The notes beneath the pieces were generated by a model that ran no database searches, was not told where the DNA came from, and worked only from the letters and a program-made list of their open reading frames with translations. A DNA stretch of 64,000 nt from Brasenia schreberi (Eukaryota; Streptophyta; Magnoliopsida; Nymphaeales; Cabombaceae). Below, in pieces: positions 33,822 to 44,216 of the stretch (the first letter of the stretch is position 1; every line of letters starts with the position of its first letter). The position numbers and the translations under genes are program-made. The stretch covers positions 17,106,501 to 17,170,500 of the forward strand of contig JAYKKT010000089.1 in the NCBI GenBank assembly GCA_036023115.1, given 5' to 3'.

Positions 33822-34541
33822 CTACACATGATACTTCTTTAAGTATTGAATATTGATAGGATCTGTTAAATTCCTACCTTCTACATCGATCAACCAATAC
33901 GAATTGTTCGTAGTGGTTGCTCGTACAACATAGGGTCCATCCCAATTGGGGCGCCACTTGCCTAGGGGGTGTGGGCCACGGTGGTGGATGGTTTTTAAGA
34001 CCAGATCTCCCACTTCAAAGTGGCGAGGTCTCATGTGTTTGCTATAATGTCGGGCTATCCTTTGCCGGTATGCACGAGCATGATCCATGGCAAGGAGTCG
34101 CCTCTCATCTAGCAAATCTAGTTCGGCCATCCTAGCATGCTGAAGTGTCTCTAGGGGGAGGTCGAGTGCTAGGGATGTATGGAATGAATGCAGTTGGGTA
34201 TGAATGGGAAGAATGGCGTTTGTGCCATAGACCAACTCGAATGGTGTGGCATTCGTGGGAGTCCGGATGGAAGTCCTATAAGCCCATAAGGCTTCATCCA
34301 GCTTCTCGTGCCACGTCCTACCCTTCTCTAAGGTTTTCTCAATAATACTAATGAGAGTCTTGTTTGTGGCTTCGGCTTGGCCGTTGCCCTGAGGGTAGTA
34401 GGGCGAGGAGAAGTGGTGAGTTATGCCATACGTGTTGCACAACTTAACCATCCGCTCGTTCTTGAATGGGGTACCATTATCAGACACAAGGTCTCGTGGA
34501 ACCCCAAATCGAGCCAAGATATTCCTTCGGATGAAAGCCAC
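33822..34541 (-). pseudogene. pol: Element D integrase fragment
   Basis: This is an open frame of 240 codons ending at the normal pol stop. It covers the second half of the integrase core (Asp in VSDNGTPF, Glu in GQAEATNK) and the C-terminal domain (GPYVVRATTTNNSYWLIDVEG). The first catalytic Asp, the zinc finger and all upstream domains were lost by the deletion at 34541. The visible part itself carries no stop. Confidence 0.92.
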
Positions 34542-37500
34542 GTGAATTCGAGCGGGGCTTGCTTCGATGCAATATGCGTCCTACCTCGTGGTATGGCGTA
34601 GATGCAATGCAAACTCACGCTACTCCAAAGGGAAAACCCGAAATGTAAAGACAATACTGAAGGGAAATGACTGAAGGGAAATAACCGAAGGGAAATGACC
34701 GAAAGGAAATAACCGAAGGGAAATAACCGAAGGGAAATGACCGAAGGGAGATATGTATATAGCTTATGTATATGAGCCCTTACTCGGGTCTTGCAAATAA
34801 GAGCGAAGGCTCAATGTGGGTGCGTGCTTGAATTGAAAGACTTACACACACGACATGAAATTAAACCCAAATATAAATTGCAGTATGGCCTTGACTAAGG
34901 TCTTGGGAGTAAGAGCGAAGGCTCAATGTGTGTGAGAGTGCTGGAATTGAAGTACTACACACACAACATAAATGAAACCCAAATATAACTGCAATAAGGC
35001 CTTTACTAAGGTCTTGGGAGTAAGAGCGAAGGCTCAATGTGTGTGAAAGTGCTTGAATTGAAAGACTTACTCACACGACATGAAATGAAACCCAAATAGT
35101 ATAGGTCGGCCCTTACTTGGGTCTTTCAAATAAGAGCGAAAGCTCAATGTGTGTGAGAGTGCTTGAATTGAAAGACAACGCACCCAACTTAAACAAAACC
35201 CTTCGAAAATGAAAGTATATATATACACTTATGTATTAGGGGCTGATTAGGCCCATGTGTGTTCAAAATCGTGCACGACTAAGAGAGTGCACGTGTGTGG
35301 TTGTGCCAAGCCACGTTATTACAAGCGGGGGGAGACTATGCTCCGTTATTACAACCCCGTATCAAATTGAATCTCAAGCAAGTATACAACTAAAGACTGA
35401 GTTTAGGCACTTACGAGTAGCTGGTCCGTAGAGGCCTTGCTTGAGCGTGGGCTTGGCCTTCGCCTTGGGCTGCAAACGGGAGCTCCGCGAGGATAGGTGA
35501 CGAAGGGTGCTGGCCGGCTGCAAGTGGGGCGCGGGATAGGCGCCTCGAAGGTGTCCGGCTGCAAATGGGTGTCGCCTAGATGTGGGGGATTAAAGGGGCT
35601 GGACCAAGTGAGTGTTTAGGGTCACTAGGAGAGTCGAGTGTTTAGGGAATGTGGACCTAAGGGGAGTTTAGGGGAAGGCCGAATGGAATAGGATGATTAG
35701 GTGGTGGCCGGTAGTTTAGGTTATGTTAGGTTCGGCTAAGTGAAAAGGGTGGTGACAAAGGGCTGAGATGATGATAGGGTAGGTGGCTAGGAGTGGAGAG
35801 GGAGTAGAGAAGGATTTAGGGAGAGTTGGGGAGTGCTTACCGAAATGGGTGTCGCCTAGATGTGGGGGGTTGGAGGGACTGAACGAGTGAGTTTTTAGGG
35901 TCACTAGGGGAGTTGAGTGTTTAGGGAAACTGGACCTAAAGGAGAGTTTGTGGGAAGGCCGAATTGGACACCTAGGGGAAGGGTGATGACTGGCCGAATG
36001 AAGGAATAGTCGGTTGGAGTGGCCGACTAGGAAGATATGGTGGTGGCGGGTTGCTAGGGTGACTAAGGCTGGAGTATGGCAAGGTAGCTAGTTAGGGGAT
36101 GGGGCTAGGTGATAGTGGGAATAGTAGGTTTAAGGGAGTGTCACGGGCAAGTCTTAGGAAATCTAATAGGGTGGCCGGGTATAGTTGAGGTGAGTTAGAT
36201 AGGGGGCAAACGGTTGGGGCGGCTAAGGTTTGGCCGAATGGGAGTGGTGGCGGCGAGGGGTTGTTGGGTAGGTAAGGTGATGGTATAGTGGGTGGCTGGG
36301 AGTGGAGAGGGAGTAGAGAAGAAGCTAGGTAAGGTGCAGGGTACTTACCGAATGGGGAGAGGCGGTGGAAGGCAAGGAGAAGCCGGGTGTGGATGGGAGC
36401 TCGGCTGGTTCGATTGGGTGAAGGTGGTGGCGTCCGGCTGGGGAATGGTGGTGGATGGAAGAGGGAAGGTGGCGGTGCAGGTAGAGCTGGTGGAGAGTGG
36501 AGCAGGTGGAGAGTGGAGCAGGCGGGCAGGTGGAGAGTGGAGCTGGTTGGGCTGAGGTGAGGGCCTTCTCCTTGGAAAACCCGCCCCCAAAGGGGAGGGG
36601 TTTAAATAGGGGATGGGTAGGTCGGTTAGGGCTGGGCTGAGGGTAGTGGTTAGGTGGTTTAGGTAGGGTGGTATGTAGATAAGGTGGGCTGGAAAGGGTT
36701 GGGCCAGATATTTTAAAACTAGGGGTTTGGGTAGATTGTGGGCTAAGGGTGGTTTAGGGGTTTAGGGCTAGGTTAGGTGGTTGGGTTTTAGGGTGAGGTT
36801 TAGTGAGCTAGGTTAGGTGATTAGGCTAGGTTTAGGCTAGGATTAGGGAAATTAATCTAGGTTTAGGGAAGGATTAGGGAAGTGGGTTAGGTGATTAGGT
36901 TGGGATTAGGGGTTTAAGCTAGGATTAGGCATTTTGGGTTAGGTTTAGGTGAAGGAGCTCCCTTAGCATGGCCCATAGACCTTGATCACCTCATGTTGGT
37001 GCAGCCCTAGGTTAGGTTTTAGCTAATTACAAGCTTAAACCCAGTCAATTAGGCTAACCCACATGATTAAACCCAAACTTGACACACAAGTCAAGCTTAA
37101 TACAACACTCTTGATATTTTTCATCCCCACTCTCTCTCATGCCCAATATCCCACGTGAATTTCAAGTGGGCCCCACCTCCATTTATGAGAAGGTGATGTG
37201 GGCCATGGATCTGGATATTGGATTGGATCTCTGGATCCAAATCCAAATCCAAGTCCACATATGGGTTTGGATTGGAACCTGGATATATATGGTCCAGATC
37301 CAATCCAAACTGAACTCTGACTCCTTCGAGCTGGGTTCGAAACGGACGATTCGTGCGGGGCCTGACAGCATCAGTACTCCGTCTGCGTTGGGTCTTCGCC
37401 AACATAGTCGTCCGCCTCCGTTTCTGCCTTCCGGAGATGACTTCAAACGCTATTTTGATAAGAACAGGGTCTTGGACGTTCAAGATCCTGGGGGTGTGAA

Positions 37501-37788
37501 TCAGATACAAGAGTTGCTGTGCCGGGCTCGACGTGTGCTCCGGTTCCAGGCTCTTCTTAGCTCTCCTGGTCCTGTCTTGATCGGGCCAAGCCGCTTCGGG
37601 GTTTCAAAAATGTGTTTTAAAAGGTTTTCAAAAGCCATATTATATGTTTTTGAAAGATAAAGTTTAAAACATATATACAGGGTTGTCTGGAAGGCTCCTG
37701 GGTTTCCAGACTCAAAAATGGCCCTTTGGGGCTGCTTTTACAAAACCAAGTTTGTTTAAGGAATTCGTGGGATTTCGGGGTGTTTACA
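34542..37788 (-). repeat. Element C 3' LTR, U5-truncated, with internal duplication
   Basis: The LTR begins abruptly near GAATTCGAGCGGGG, about 400 bp inside a normal LTR, and ends with GGTGTTTACA at 37788. AATGGGTGTCGCCTAGATGTGGGG occurs at about 35563 and again at about 35845, with continued similarity on to about 36360. A segment of the leader is therefore duplicated and the piece is longer than expected. The TATA box is at 36608-36601, the 110-bp units at about 34765-35185 and the 14-bp ladder at about 34655-34750. Confidence 0.85.
36601..36608 (-). promoter_or_regulatory. TATA box of LTR C
   Basis: TTTAAATA on the plus strand reads TATTTAAA in the element's direction, in the standard position between leader and telomere-like array (36610-36955). 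Confidence 0.6.
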
Positions 37789-38965
37789 GATGCCCCTCTT
37801 TGGCCTTGTCCAAATAGATTTGGATAAGGGCAAAGATGACAAACACCCCTTTTAATGTCTCCCTAGATCTAGCCACGAAGAATATGGGATCGTCCCATTT
37901 TTAGCAAAATCTCAATTTACAAACTCTGGTAGGAGGAGATATCACGCAAAAGGGTTTACTATGGAATTTGGTCCTAAAATGGGATCATGTTCATGCAAGT
38001 ACCATGCGTGGAATGTAGATGACATGGGTGTGGTGCCAAAAGTGGCGACCTCCCAGGGACCAGATGTGGTCGAACTCTAGAGACTTACAAGGTCTATTGC
38101 TCCAAGTGAGCAGATCCTATGCTGTTCGATGTTCGGTTTTCAAAACTTATTTACAAAAGCTATTTACAAAAGGGACAACTGTCTTGAGCCTCGATCCTAA
38201 GGATCTCGAGCTCTTCGTGCTTGCCCTTGTTTGAGTCTTAACACTCGCTTATCTAGCGGAGGTTTTATAAGAAAACAAGCTTCATTTCAAATTCCTACGT
38301 CTTACTCGAAACGTCGAATTCTCAAACAAGATGAAATTCAAGTAAGTAAATCCTATTTTTACTTTAGGATTCCTCGAAATGAACCATGCTTCAGCTTGGG
38401 ATAAGCCAGGGATGGGAAAGAGATCCACCGTCCCTTCTGAAACGTCCCGTGGTTTGAGGCACAGAAGGCGGAAAACTGCTCTTTTTGAGCTTTTTGGCCT
38501 CTTTTTCCTTTTGTTTTTTCATAGAGGGTCTCCCTTTGGGAGTATTTTTTCTTTAATCCCTCTTTTTCATAAGAGAATCGATTTTTTTTTCTTTTTGAAG
38601 TCTGTTTTCTTTCTTTCGGAAAGAGACTTTGAATGGGAAATTCCCTTTTGTTTTGGGCCTTTGTTTTCCTTTTGGAAGGAGAAGAGAAGAGGGGAAGACT
38701 TATCCCAAGCCTACACTTGATCCATTCCAGATCAGCCTATTTAGAAATAGCACATACTACTTGCAAGTATCTTGCTATGTTGAACTAGGCCTTTCTTTGT
38801 AAGAAGAAGGATTTTGAAATGTAGCCACGATTTTGAAAACTCCACTCTTTTACAGGTGCGAATTCTCTTACTTGGGTTCACACGAGTTTGCCTTTGCACC
38901 TTATTCACATGTCTCAGGGCAGCTATCCCCCTAAAATTTTCGAAAACTGGAATTTAATCCAGATC
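37789..38965 (-). other. 3' UTR of element C with polypurine tract and hairpin
   Basis: The complement of the polypurine tract is at 37789-37801 and the hairpin at 37798-37835, nearly identical to D. The small CCACGG inverted repeat seen elsewhere is damaged here (near 38425). No gene is supported. Confidence 0.75.
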
Positions 38966-40570
38966 CTACACATGACACTTCTTTAAGTATTGGATATTGA
39001 TAGGATCTGCTAAATTCCTACCTTCTACATCGATCAACCAATACGAATTGTTCGTAGTGGTTGCTCGTACAACATAGGGTCCATCCCAGTTGGGGCGCCA
39101 CTTGCCTAGGGGGTGTGGGCCACGATGGTGGATGGTTTTTAAGACCAGATCTCCCACTTCAAAGTGGCGAGGTCTCATGTGTTTGCTATAATGTCGGGCT
39201 ATCCTTTGCCGGTATGCACGAGCATGATCCATGGCAAGGAGTCGCCTCTCATCTAGCAAATCTAGTTCGGCCATCCTAGCATGCTGAAGCGTCTCTAGGG
39301 GGAGGTCGAGTGCTATGGATGTATGAAATGAATGCAATTGAGTATGAATGGGAAGAATGGCGTTTGTGCCATAGACCAACTCGAATGGTGTGGCATTCGT
39401 GGGAGTCCGGATGGAAGTCCTATAAGCCCATAAGGCTTCATCCAGCTTCTCGTGCCACGTCCTATCCTTCTCTAAGGTTTTCTCAATAATACTAATGAGA
39501 GTCTTGTTTGTAGCTTCGGCTTGGCCGTTGCCTTGAGGGTAGTAGGGCGAGGAGAAGTGGTGAGTTATGCCATACGTGTTGCACAACTTAACCATCCGCT
39601 CATTCTTGAATGGGGTACCATTATCAGACACAAGGTCTCGTGGAACCCCAAATCGAGCCAAGATATTCCTCCGGATGAAAGCCACCACATGTTGCCCCAT
39701 TACATTCGTTAGGGAAATGGCTTCCACCCACTTGGAGAAATACTCCGTGGCTGCTAAAATAAAACGATGCCCATTCGAGGCCTTTGGAAATATTGGGCCT
39801 ACAATGTCAAATGCCCACATGGTAAATGGCCAGGGGCTGACCACGGAATGCAATGCAGATGAAGGGATATGAATGGCGTGCCCATGTACTTGACATGGAT
39901 GACACTTCCTAACATGATCGTGACAATCCTTTTTCAGGGTGGACCAAAAATAGCCCCCTCTAAGTATTTTCATTGCCATCATGTTGGCATTAACGTGACC
40001 TCCACATTCTCCATCGTGGAACTCATGCATTACTATCCTAGCCTCCTCTAGGTCGATACACCTAAGCAGAATGCCGGTAAAACTCTTTTTGTATAAGACC
40101 CCACCCAAAATGGTGTATCGGGTCGAAATCTTACGAATGAATGCCTTATCTTTGGATGTGGCATCCTCGGCAAATCCCCCATTTTCTAAAAATTGTTTTA
40201 TGTCATAGAACCAGGGTTTTTCAATAGACTCTGGGTTGTTTTGGCAAATATCCAAGTCGTGTGTGGATGGATGGGGCGCATGCCATATTTCCAAAGATCT
40301 GGTCCCTGAAATGGGATCGACCTTCAGGGCTGAACCCAAGGAGGAGAGGGCATCGGCGATGCCATTGTCCTTTCTTCCTACGTGTGTGAGTTTACACGAT
40401 TGGAAGGATTGGGCCAATCGAGTGGCCAACTCGTGATATGGAAGTAGTTTCTCATTACGTACTTGCCAAATTTTTAAAACCTGGTTTATGACAAGGAGCG
40501 AATCTCCAAAGACCTCGATGCATGATGCCCCTAGAGTTTTCGAAATCCTTAACCCTTGTATGAGTGCTTC
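38966..40570 (-). pseudogene. pol: Element C pol fragment: end of second RNase H plus whole integrase
   Basis: The frame is open for 535 codons from the E insertion point to the natural stop. It enters in the second RNase H (EALIQGLRIS, then GDSLLVINQV and DNGIADALSSLG), crosses the linker and includes the complete integrase. The zinc finger and DDE residues are intact (AFDIVGP, VSDNGTPF, GQAEATNK). The preceding codons are at 55375-55582. The gene is inactive because E splits it, although the reading frame itself is undamaged. Confidence 0.93.
40566..40570. repeat. Target-site duplication of E, left copy (GCTTC)
   Basis: GCTTC precedes the 5' LTR of E, and ACTTC follows the 3' LTR at 55375-55379. 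One mismatch separates them. The uninterrupted pol copies read GTGCTTCATACTC on this strand, so CTTC is clearly the duplicated site. Confidence 0.8.
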
Positions 40571-41820
40571 TGTAAACACCCTGAAATCCCACGAATTTCT
40601 CAAAATCCATCTGGTTTTATACAAAGCAGCCCCAAAGGGCCATTTTTGAGTCTGGAAACCCAGGAGCCTTCTAGACAACCCTGTATATATGTTTTAAATT
40701 ACATCTTTCAAAAACATATGATATGGCTTTTGAAAACCCTTTTTAAAAACATGTTTTTGAAACCCCGAAGTGGCTTGGCCCGATCAAGACAGGACCAGGA
40801 GAGCCAAGAATAGCCCGGAACCGGAGCACCTGTCGAGCCCGGCGCAGCAACTCTTGTATCTGATTCACACCCCAGGATCTCGAACGTCCAAGACCCTGTT
40901 CTTACCAAAATATCATTTGAAGTCATCTCCGGAAGGCAGAAACGGAGGTGGACGACTATGTTGGCGAAGACCCAATGCAGACGGAGTACTGATGCTGTCA
41001 GGCCCCGCACAAATCGTCCGTTTCGAACCCAGCTCGAAGGAGTCAGAGTTCAGTTTGGATTAGATCTGGACCATATATATCCAGATTCCAATCCAAACCC
41101 ATATGTGGACTTGGATTTGGATTTGGATCCAGAGATCCAATCCAATATCCATATCCATGGCCCACATCACCTTCTCATAAATGGAGGTGGGGGCCCACTT
41201 GAAATTCACGTGGGATATTGGGCATGAGAGAGAGTGGGGGTGAAAAATATCAAGAGTGTTGTATTAAGCTTGACTTGTGTGTCAAGTTTGGGTTTAATCT
41301 TGTGGGTTAGCCTAATTGAGTGGGTTTAAGCTTGTAATTAGCTAAAACCTAACCTAGGGCTGCACCAACATGGGGTGATCAAGGTCTATGGGCCATGCTA
41401 AGGGAGCTCCTTCATCTAAACCTAGCCCAAAATGCCTAATCCTAGCCTAAACCCCTAATCCACCCCTAATCTGAACCTAATCACCTAACCCACTTCCCTA
41501 ATCCCGGCCTAATCCCAACCTAATCACCTAACCCACTTCCCTAATCCTTCCCTAAACCAAGATTAATTTCCCTAATCCTAGCCTAAACCTAGCCTAAACC
41601 TAGCCTAACCACCTAACCTAGCTCACTAAACCTCACCCTAAAACCCAACCACCTAACCTAACCCTAAACCCCTAAACCACCCTTAGCCCACGATTTACCC
41701 AAAACCCTAGTTTTAAAATATCTGGCCCAACCTTTTCCAGCCCACCTTATCTACATACCACCCTACCTAAACCACCTAACCACTACCCTTAGCCCAGCCC
41801 CAACCGACCTACCCATTCCC

Positions 41821-41828
41821 TATTTAAA
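41821..41828 (+). promoter_or_regulatory. TATA box of the E 5' LTR
   Basis: TATTTAAA directly follows the telomere-like array. The 3' LTR copy is at 53122-53129. This should be the promoter of the E transcript; the start site is inferred to lie some 30 bases downstream. Confidence 0.65.
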
Positions 41829-42508
41829 CCCCTCCCCTTTGTGGGCGGGTTTTCCAAGTGGGAGCCCTCACCTCAGCCCAACCGACTCCACTCTCCAACC
41901 TGTCCGCCTGCTCCACTCCCCAACTGCTCCACCTGCTCCATCAGCTCCACCTGCACCGCCACCTTCCCTCTTCCATCCACCACCACCATCCCTCAGCCGG
42001 ACGCCACCACCTCCACCCAACCGAACCAGCCAACAGTCCAACCTGCCCGCCTGCTTCCCACTTCATCCGCCACCTCTCCCCATTTGGTAAGTACCCCAAA
42101 CTCCCTCAAAGCCCCTCTCTTCCACCTCTCCACTCTTAGCCACCCATCCTATCTTCATCTCAGCCCCTTTGCCACCACCACTTTAGCCTAGCCGAACCTA
42201 GTATAACCCAAGCTGCCGGCCACTACCTAGCCATCATCTCCCATTCGGCCTTCTCACAAACTCTCCCTTAGGGCCAGTTTTCCATAAGTACTCAACTCCC
42301 CTAGTGATCCTAAGACCTCACCTGTTCAGCCCCTTTAAACCCCCTACTTTGAGGCGCCATCTACTTGCCACCGGCCACCTTCGAGGCGCCTATCCCGCGC
42401 CCCACTTGCAGCCGGCCAGCACCCTTGATCACCTACCTTCGCGGAGCTCCCGTTTGCAGCCCAAGCCCAAGTCCACGCTCAAGCAAGGCCTCTACGGACC
42501 AGCTACTC

Positions 42509-42514
42509 GTAAGT
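42509..42514 (+). promoter_or_regulatory. Candidate 5' splice donor in the E leader
   Basis: GTAAGT at 42509 is conserved in type-1 and type-2 LTRs (22754 in G, 57540 in F). A second GTAAGT is at 42087. With the acceptor-like site at 44190-44191 it would define a 1.68-kb 5' UTR intron that removes the 110-bp units and primer-binding site from spliced RNA. No RNA evidence is available. Confidence 0.35.
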
Positions 42515-42563
42515 GTCTAAACTCGGTCTTTAGTTGTACACTTGCTTGAGATTCAATTTGATA

Positions 42564-42597
42564 CGGGGTTGTAATAACGGAGCATAGTCTCCCCCCG
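42564..42597 (+). other. Nested CGGGG/GGAG stem in LTR E
   Basis: CGGGG (42564-42568) pairs with CCCCG (42593-42597). GGAG (42579-42582) pairs with CTCC (42589-42592) around CATAGT. It is conserved in all type-1 LTRs and in G. Confidence 0.5.
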
Positions 42598-42747
42598 CTT
42601 GTAATAACGTGGCTTGGCACAACCACACACGTGCACTCTCTTAGTCGTGCACGATTTTGAACACACACGGGCCTAATCAGCCCCTAATATATAAGTGTAC
42701 ATATATACTTTCATTTTCGAAGGGTTTTGTTTAAGTTGGGTGCGTTG

Positions 42748-43490
42748 TCTTTCAATTCAAACAATCACACACATTGAGCTTTCGCTCTTAGTTGAAAGAC
42801 CCAAGTAAGGGCCGACCTATACTATTTGGGTTTCATTTCATGTCGTGTGAGTAAGTCTTTCAATTCAAGCACTCTCACACACATTGAGCTTTCGCTCTTA
42901 TTTGAAAGACCCAAGTAAGGGCCGACCTATACTATTTGGGTTTCATTTCATGTTGTGTGAGTAAGTCTTTCAATTCAAGCACTTTCACACACATTGAGCT
43001 TTCGCACTTACTCCCAAGACCTTAGTAAAGGCCTTATTGCAGTTATATTTGGGTTTCATTTATGTCGTGTGCGTAGTACTTCAATTCAAGCACTTTCACA
43101 CACATTGAGCCTTCGCTCTTACTCCCAAGACCTTAGTCAAGGCCATACTGCAATTTATATTTGGGTTTAATTTCATGTCGTGTGTGTAAGTATTTCAATT
43201 CAAGCACTCTCACACACATTGAGCTTTCGCTCTTATTTGAAAGACCCAAGTAAGGGCCGACCTATACTATTTGGGTTTCATTTCATGTTGTGTGAGTAAG
43301 TCTCTCAATTCAAGCACTTTCACACACATTGAGCTTTCGCTCTTATTCCCAAGACCTTAGTCAAGGCCATACTGCAATTTATATTTGGGTTTAATTTCAT
43401 GTCGTGTGTGTAAGTCTTTCAATTCAAGCACGCACCCACATTGAGCCTTCGCTCTTATTTGCAAGACCCGAGTAAGGGCTCATATACATA
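42748..43490 (+). repeat. 110-bp tandem units in the E 5' LTR
   Basis: There are about seven units starting TCTTTCAATTCAA. Two unit classes alternate: GACCCAAGTAAGGGCC and GACCTTAGTCAAGGCC. Both form a small stem, with a T-A pair in one replaced by C-G in the other. The 3' LTR has the same array at 54049-54790. Confidence 0.88.
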
Positions 43491-44078
43491 ATCTATATAC
43501 ATATTTCCCTTCGGTTATTTCCCTTCGGTTATTTCCCTTCTGTTATTTCCCCTTCAGTATTGTCTTTACATTTCGGGTTTTCCCTTTGGAGTAGCGTGAG
43601 TTTGCATTGCATCTATGCCATACCATGAGGTACGACGCATATTACATCAAAGCAAGCCCCGCTCGAATTCGCCCATGTAGTGGAGTGTTCATAACACACA
43701 AACTAGGTGGCCCGAAGAGGGATAAAAGAAAAGACTTAGGCACGTGCAAATCCACGTGATCTAAAATACGCAATCGCATCCTAAAGACCCGAAATAGACA
43801 CCTCGAACCGCTTCGTAGACTTTCTCTCCAAAAAACTCGATTTTTGCAAAGCGTACAGATTGACCCTTGCGCATCGGTGCAAGAAGGTCTGCGACGAGAA
43901 GAGCTTACTTGCTCACAGTCGCCACGTTTAGAAGTCAGTGTTAAAAATATCTTCGCTAGCTTAAGTAAGCTAGCTGGCACGCCCTATTTGTATACATAGG
44001 CCTTAGACACACGAGAAGATCCACTCCAAGCCCCGAAAGAGACGAAGAGGCAGGGATTTTTCGCGCGTCTACAGAGAT

Positions 44079-44096
44079 TGGCACGCCCGGTGGGAC
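44079..44096 (+). promoter_or_regulatory. Primer-binding site, element E
   Basis: TGGCACGCCCGGTGGGAC starts five bases after the 5' LTR. It begins with TGG, complementary to a tRNA CCA end, and is identical to the site in F. The tRNA is not identified. Confidence 0.85.
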
Positions 44097-44180
44097 GTGA
44101 GCCTTTTCAGAAATTGAGTTTACTTGTAGAAGACTTGCGAAAATTTTGTAAAAAGGTGTCATTTTAACTTGTTTTCTTTG

Positions 44181-44191
44181 CTTTTACTTAG
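44181..44191 (+). promoter_or_regulatory. Candidate 3' splice acceptor before E gag
   Basis: A T-rich run ending CTTTTACTTAG lies 25 bases before the gag ATG. The same ACTTAGGAA occurs before the ORF of G (24150-24157) and before F gag (58991-58998). It resembles a plant acceptor; splicing is not shown. Confidence 0.35.
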
Positions 44192-44216
44192 GAAATTTTG
44201 AAAAAGCTTGAAAAGC

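Larger units (their letters stand above)
29311..34541 (-). mobile_element. Element D: type-1 retrotransposon on the minus strand, 3' part only
   Basis: The 3' LTR is 29311-32645, the 3' UTR 32646-33821 and an integrase fragment 33822-34541. The rest of pol, gag and the 5' LTR are missing. D inserted into the 3' LTR of G after CAGTT (29306-29310), a candidate target-site duplication without a visible partner. At 34541/34542 the integrase is fused to the interior of the next LTR, which implies a deletion. Confidence 0.85.
40571..44073 (+). repeat. Element E 5' LTR (type 1, 3503 bp)
   Basis: It begins TGTAAACACC and ends GCGTCTACA. By eye it differs from the 3' LTR at about 20 substitutions plus a few small gaps. 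The U3 palindrome is at 41055-41096, the telomere-like array at 41410-41810 and the TATA box at 41821-41828. The leader carries GTAAGT at 42087 and 42509, the G-rich stem is at 42564-42597, the 110-bp units at 42748-43490 and the 14-bp ladder at about 43506-43555. Confidence 0.95.
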
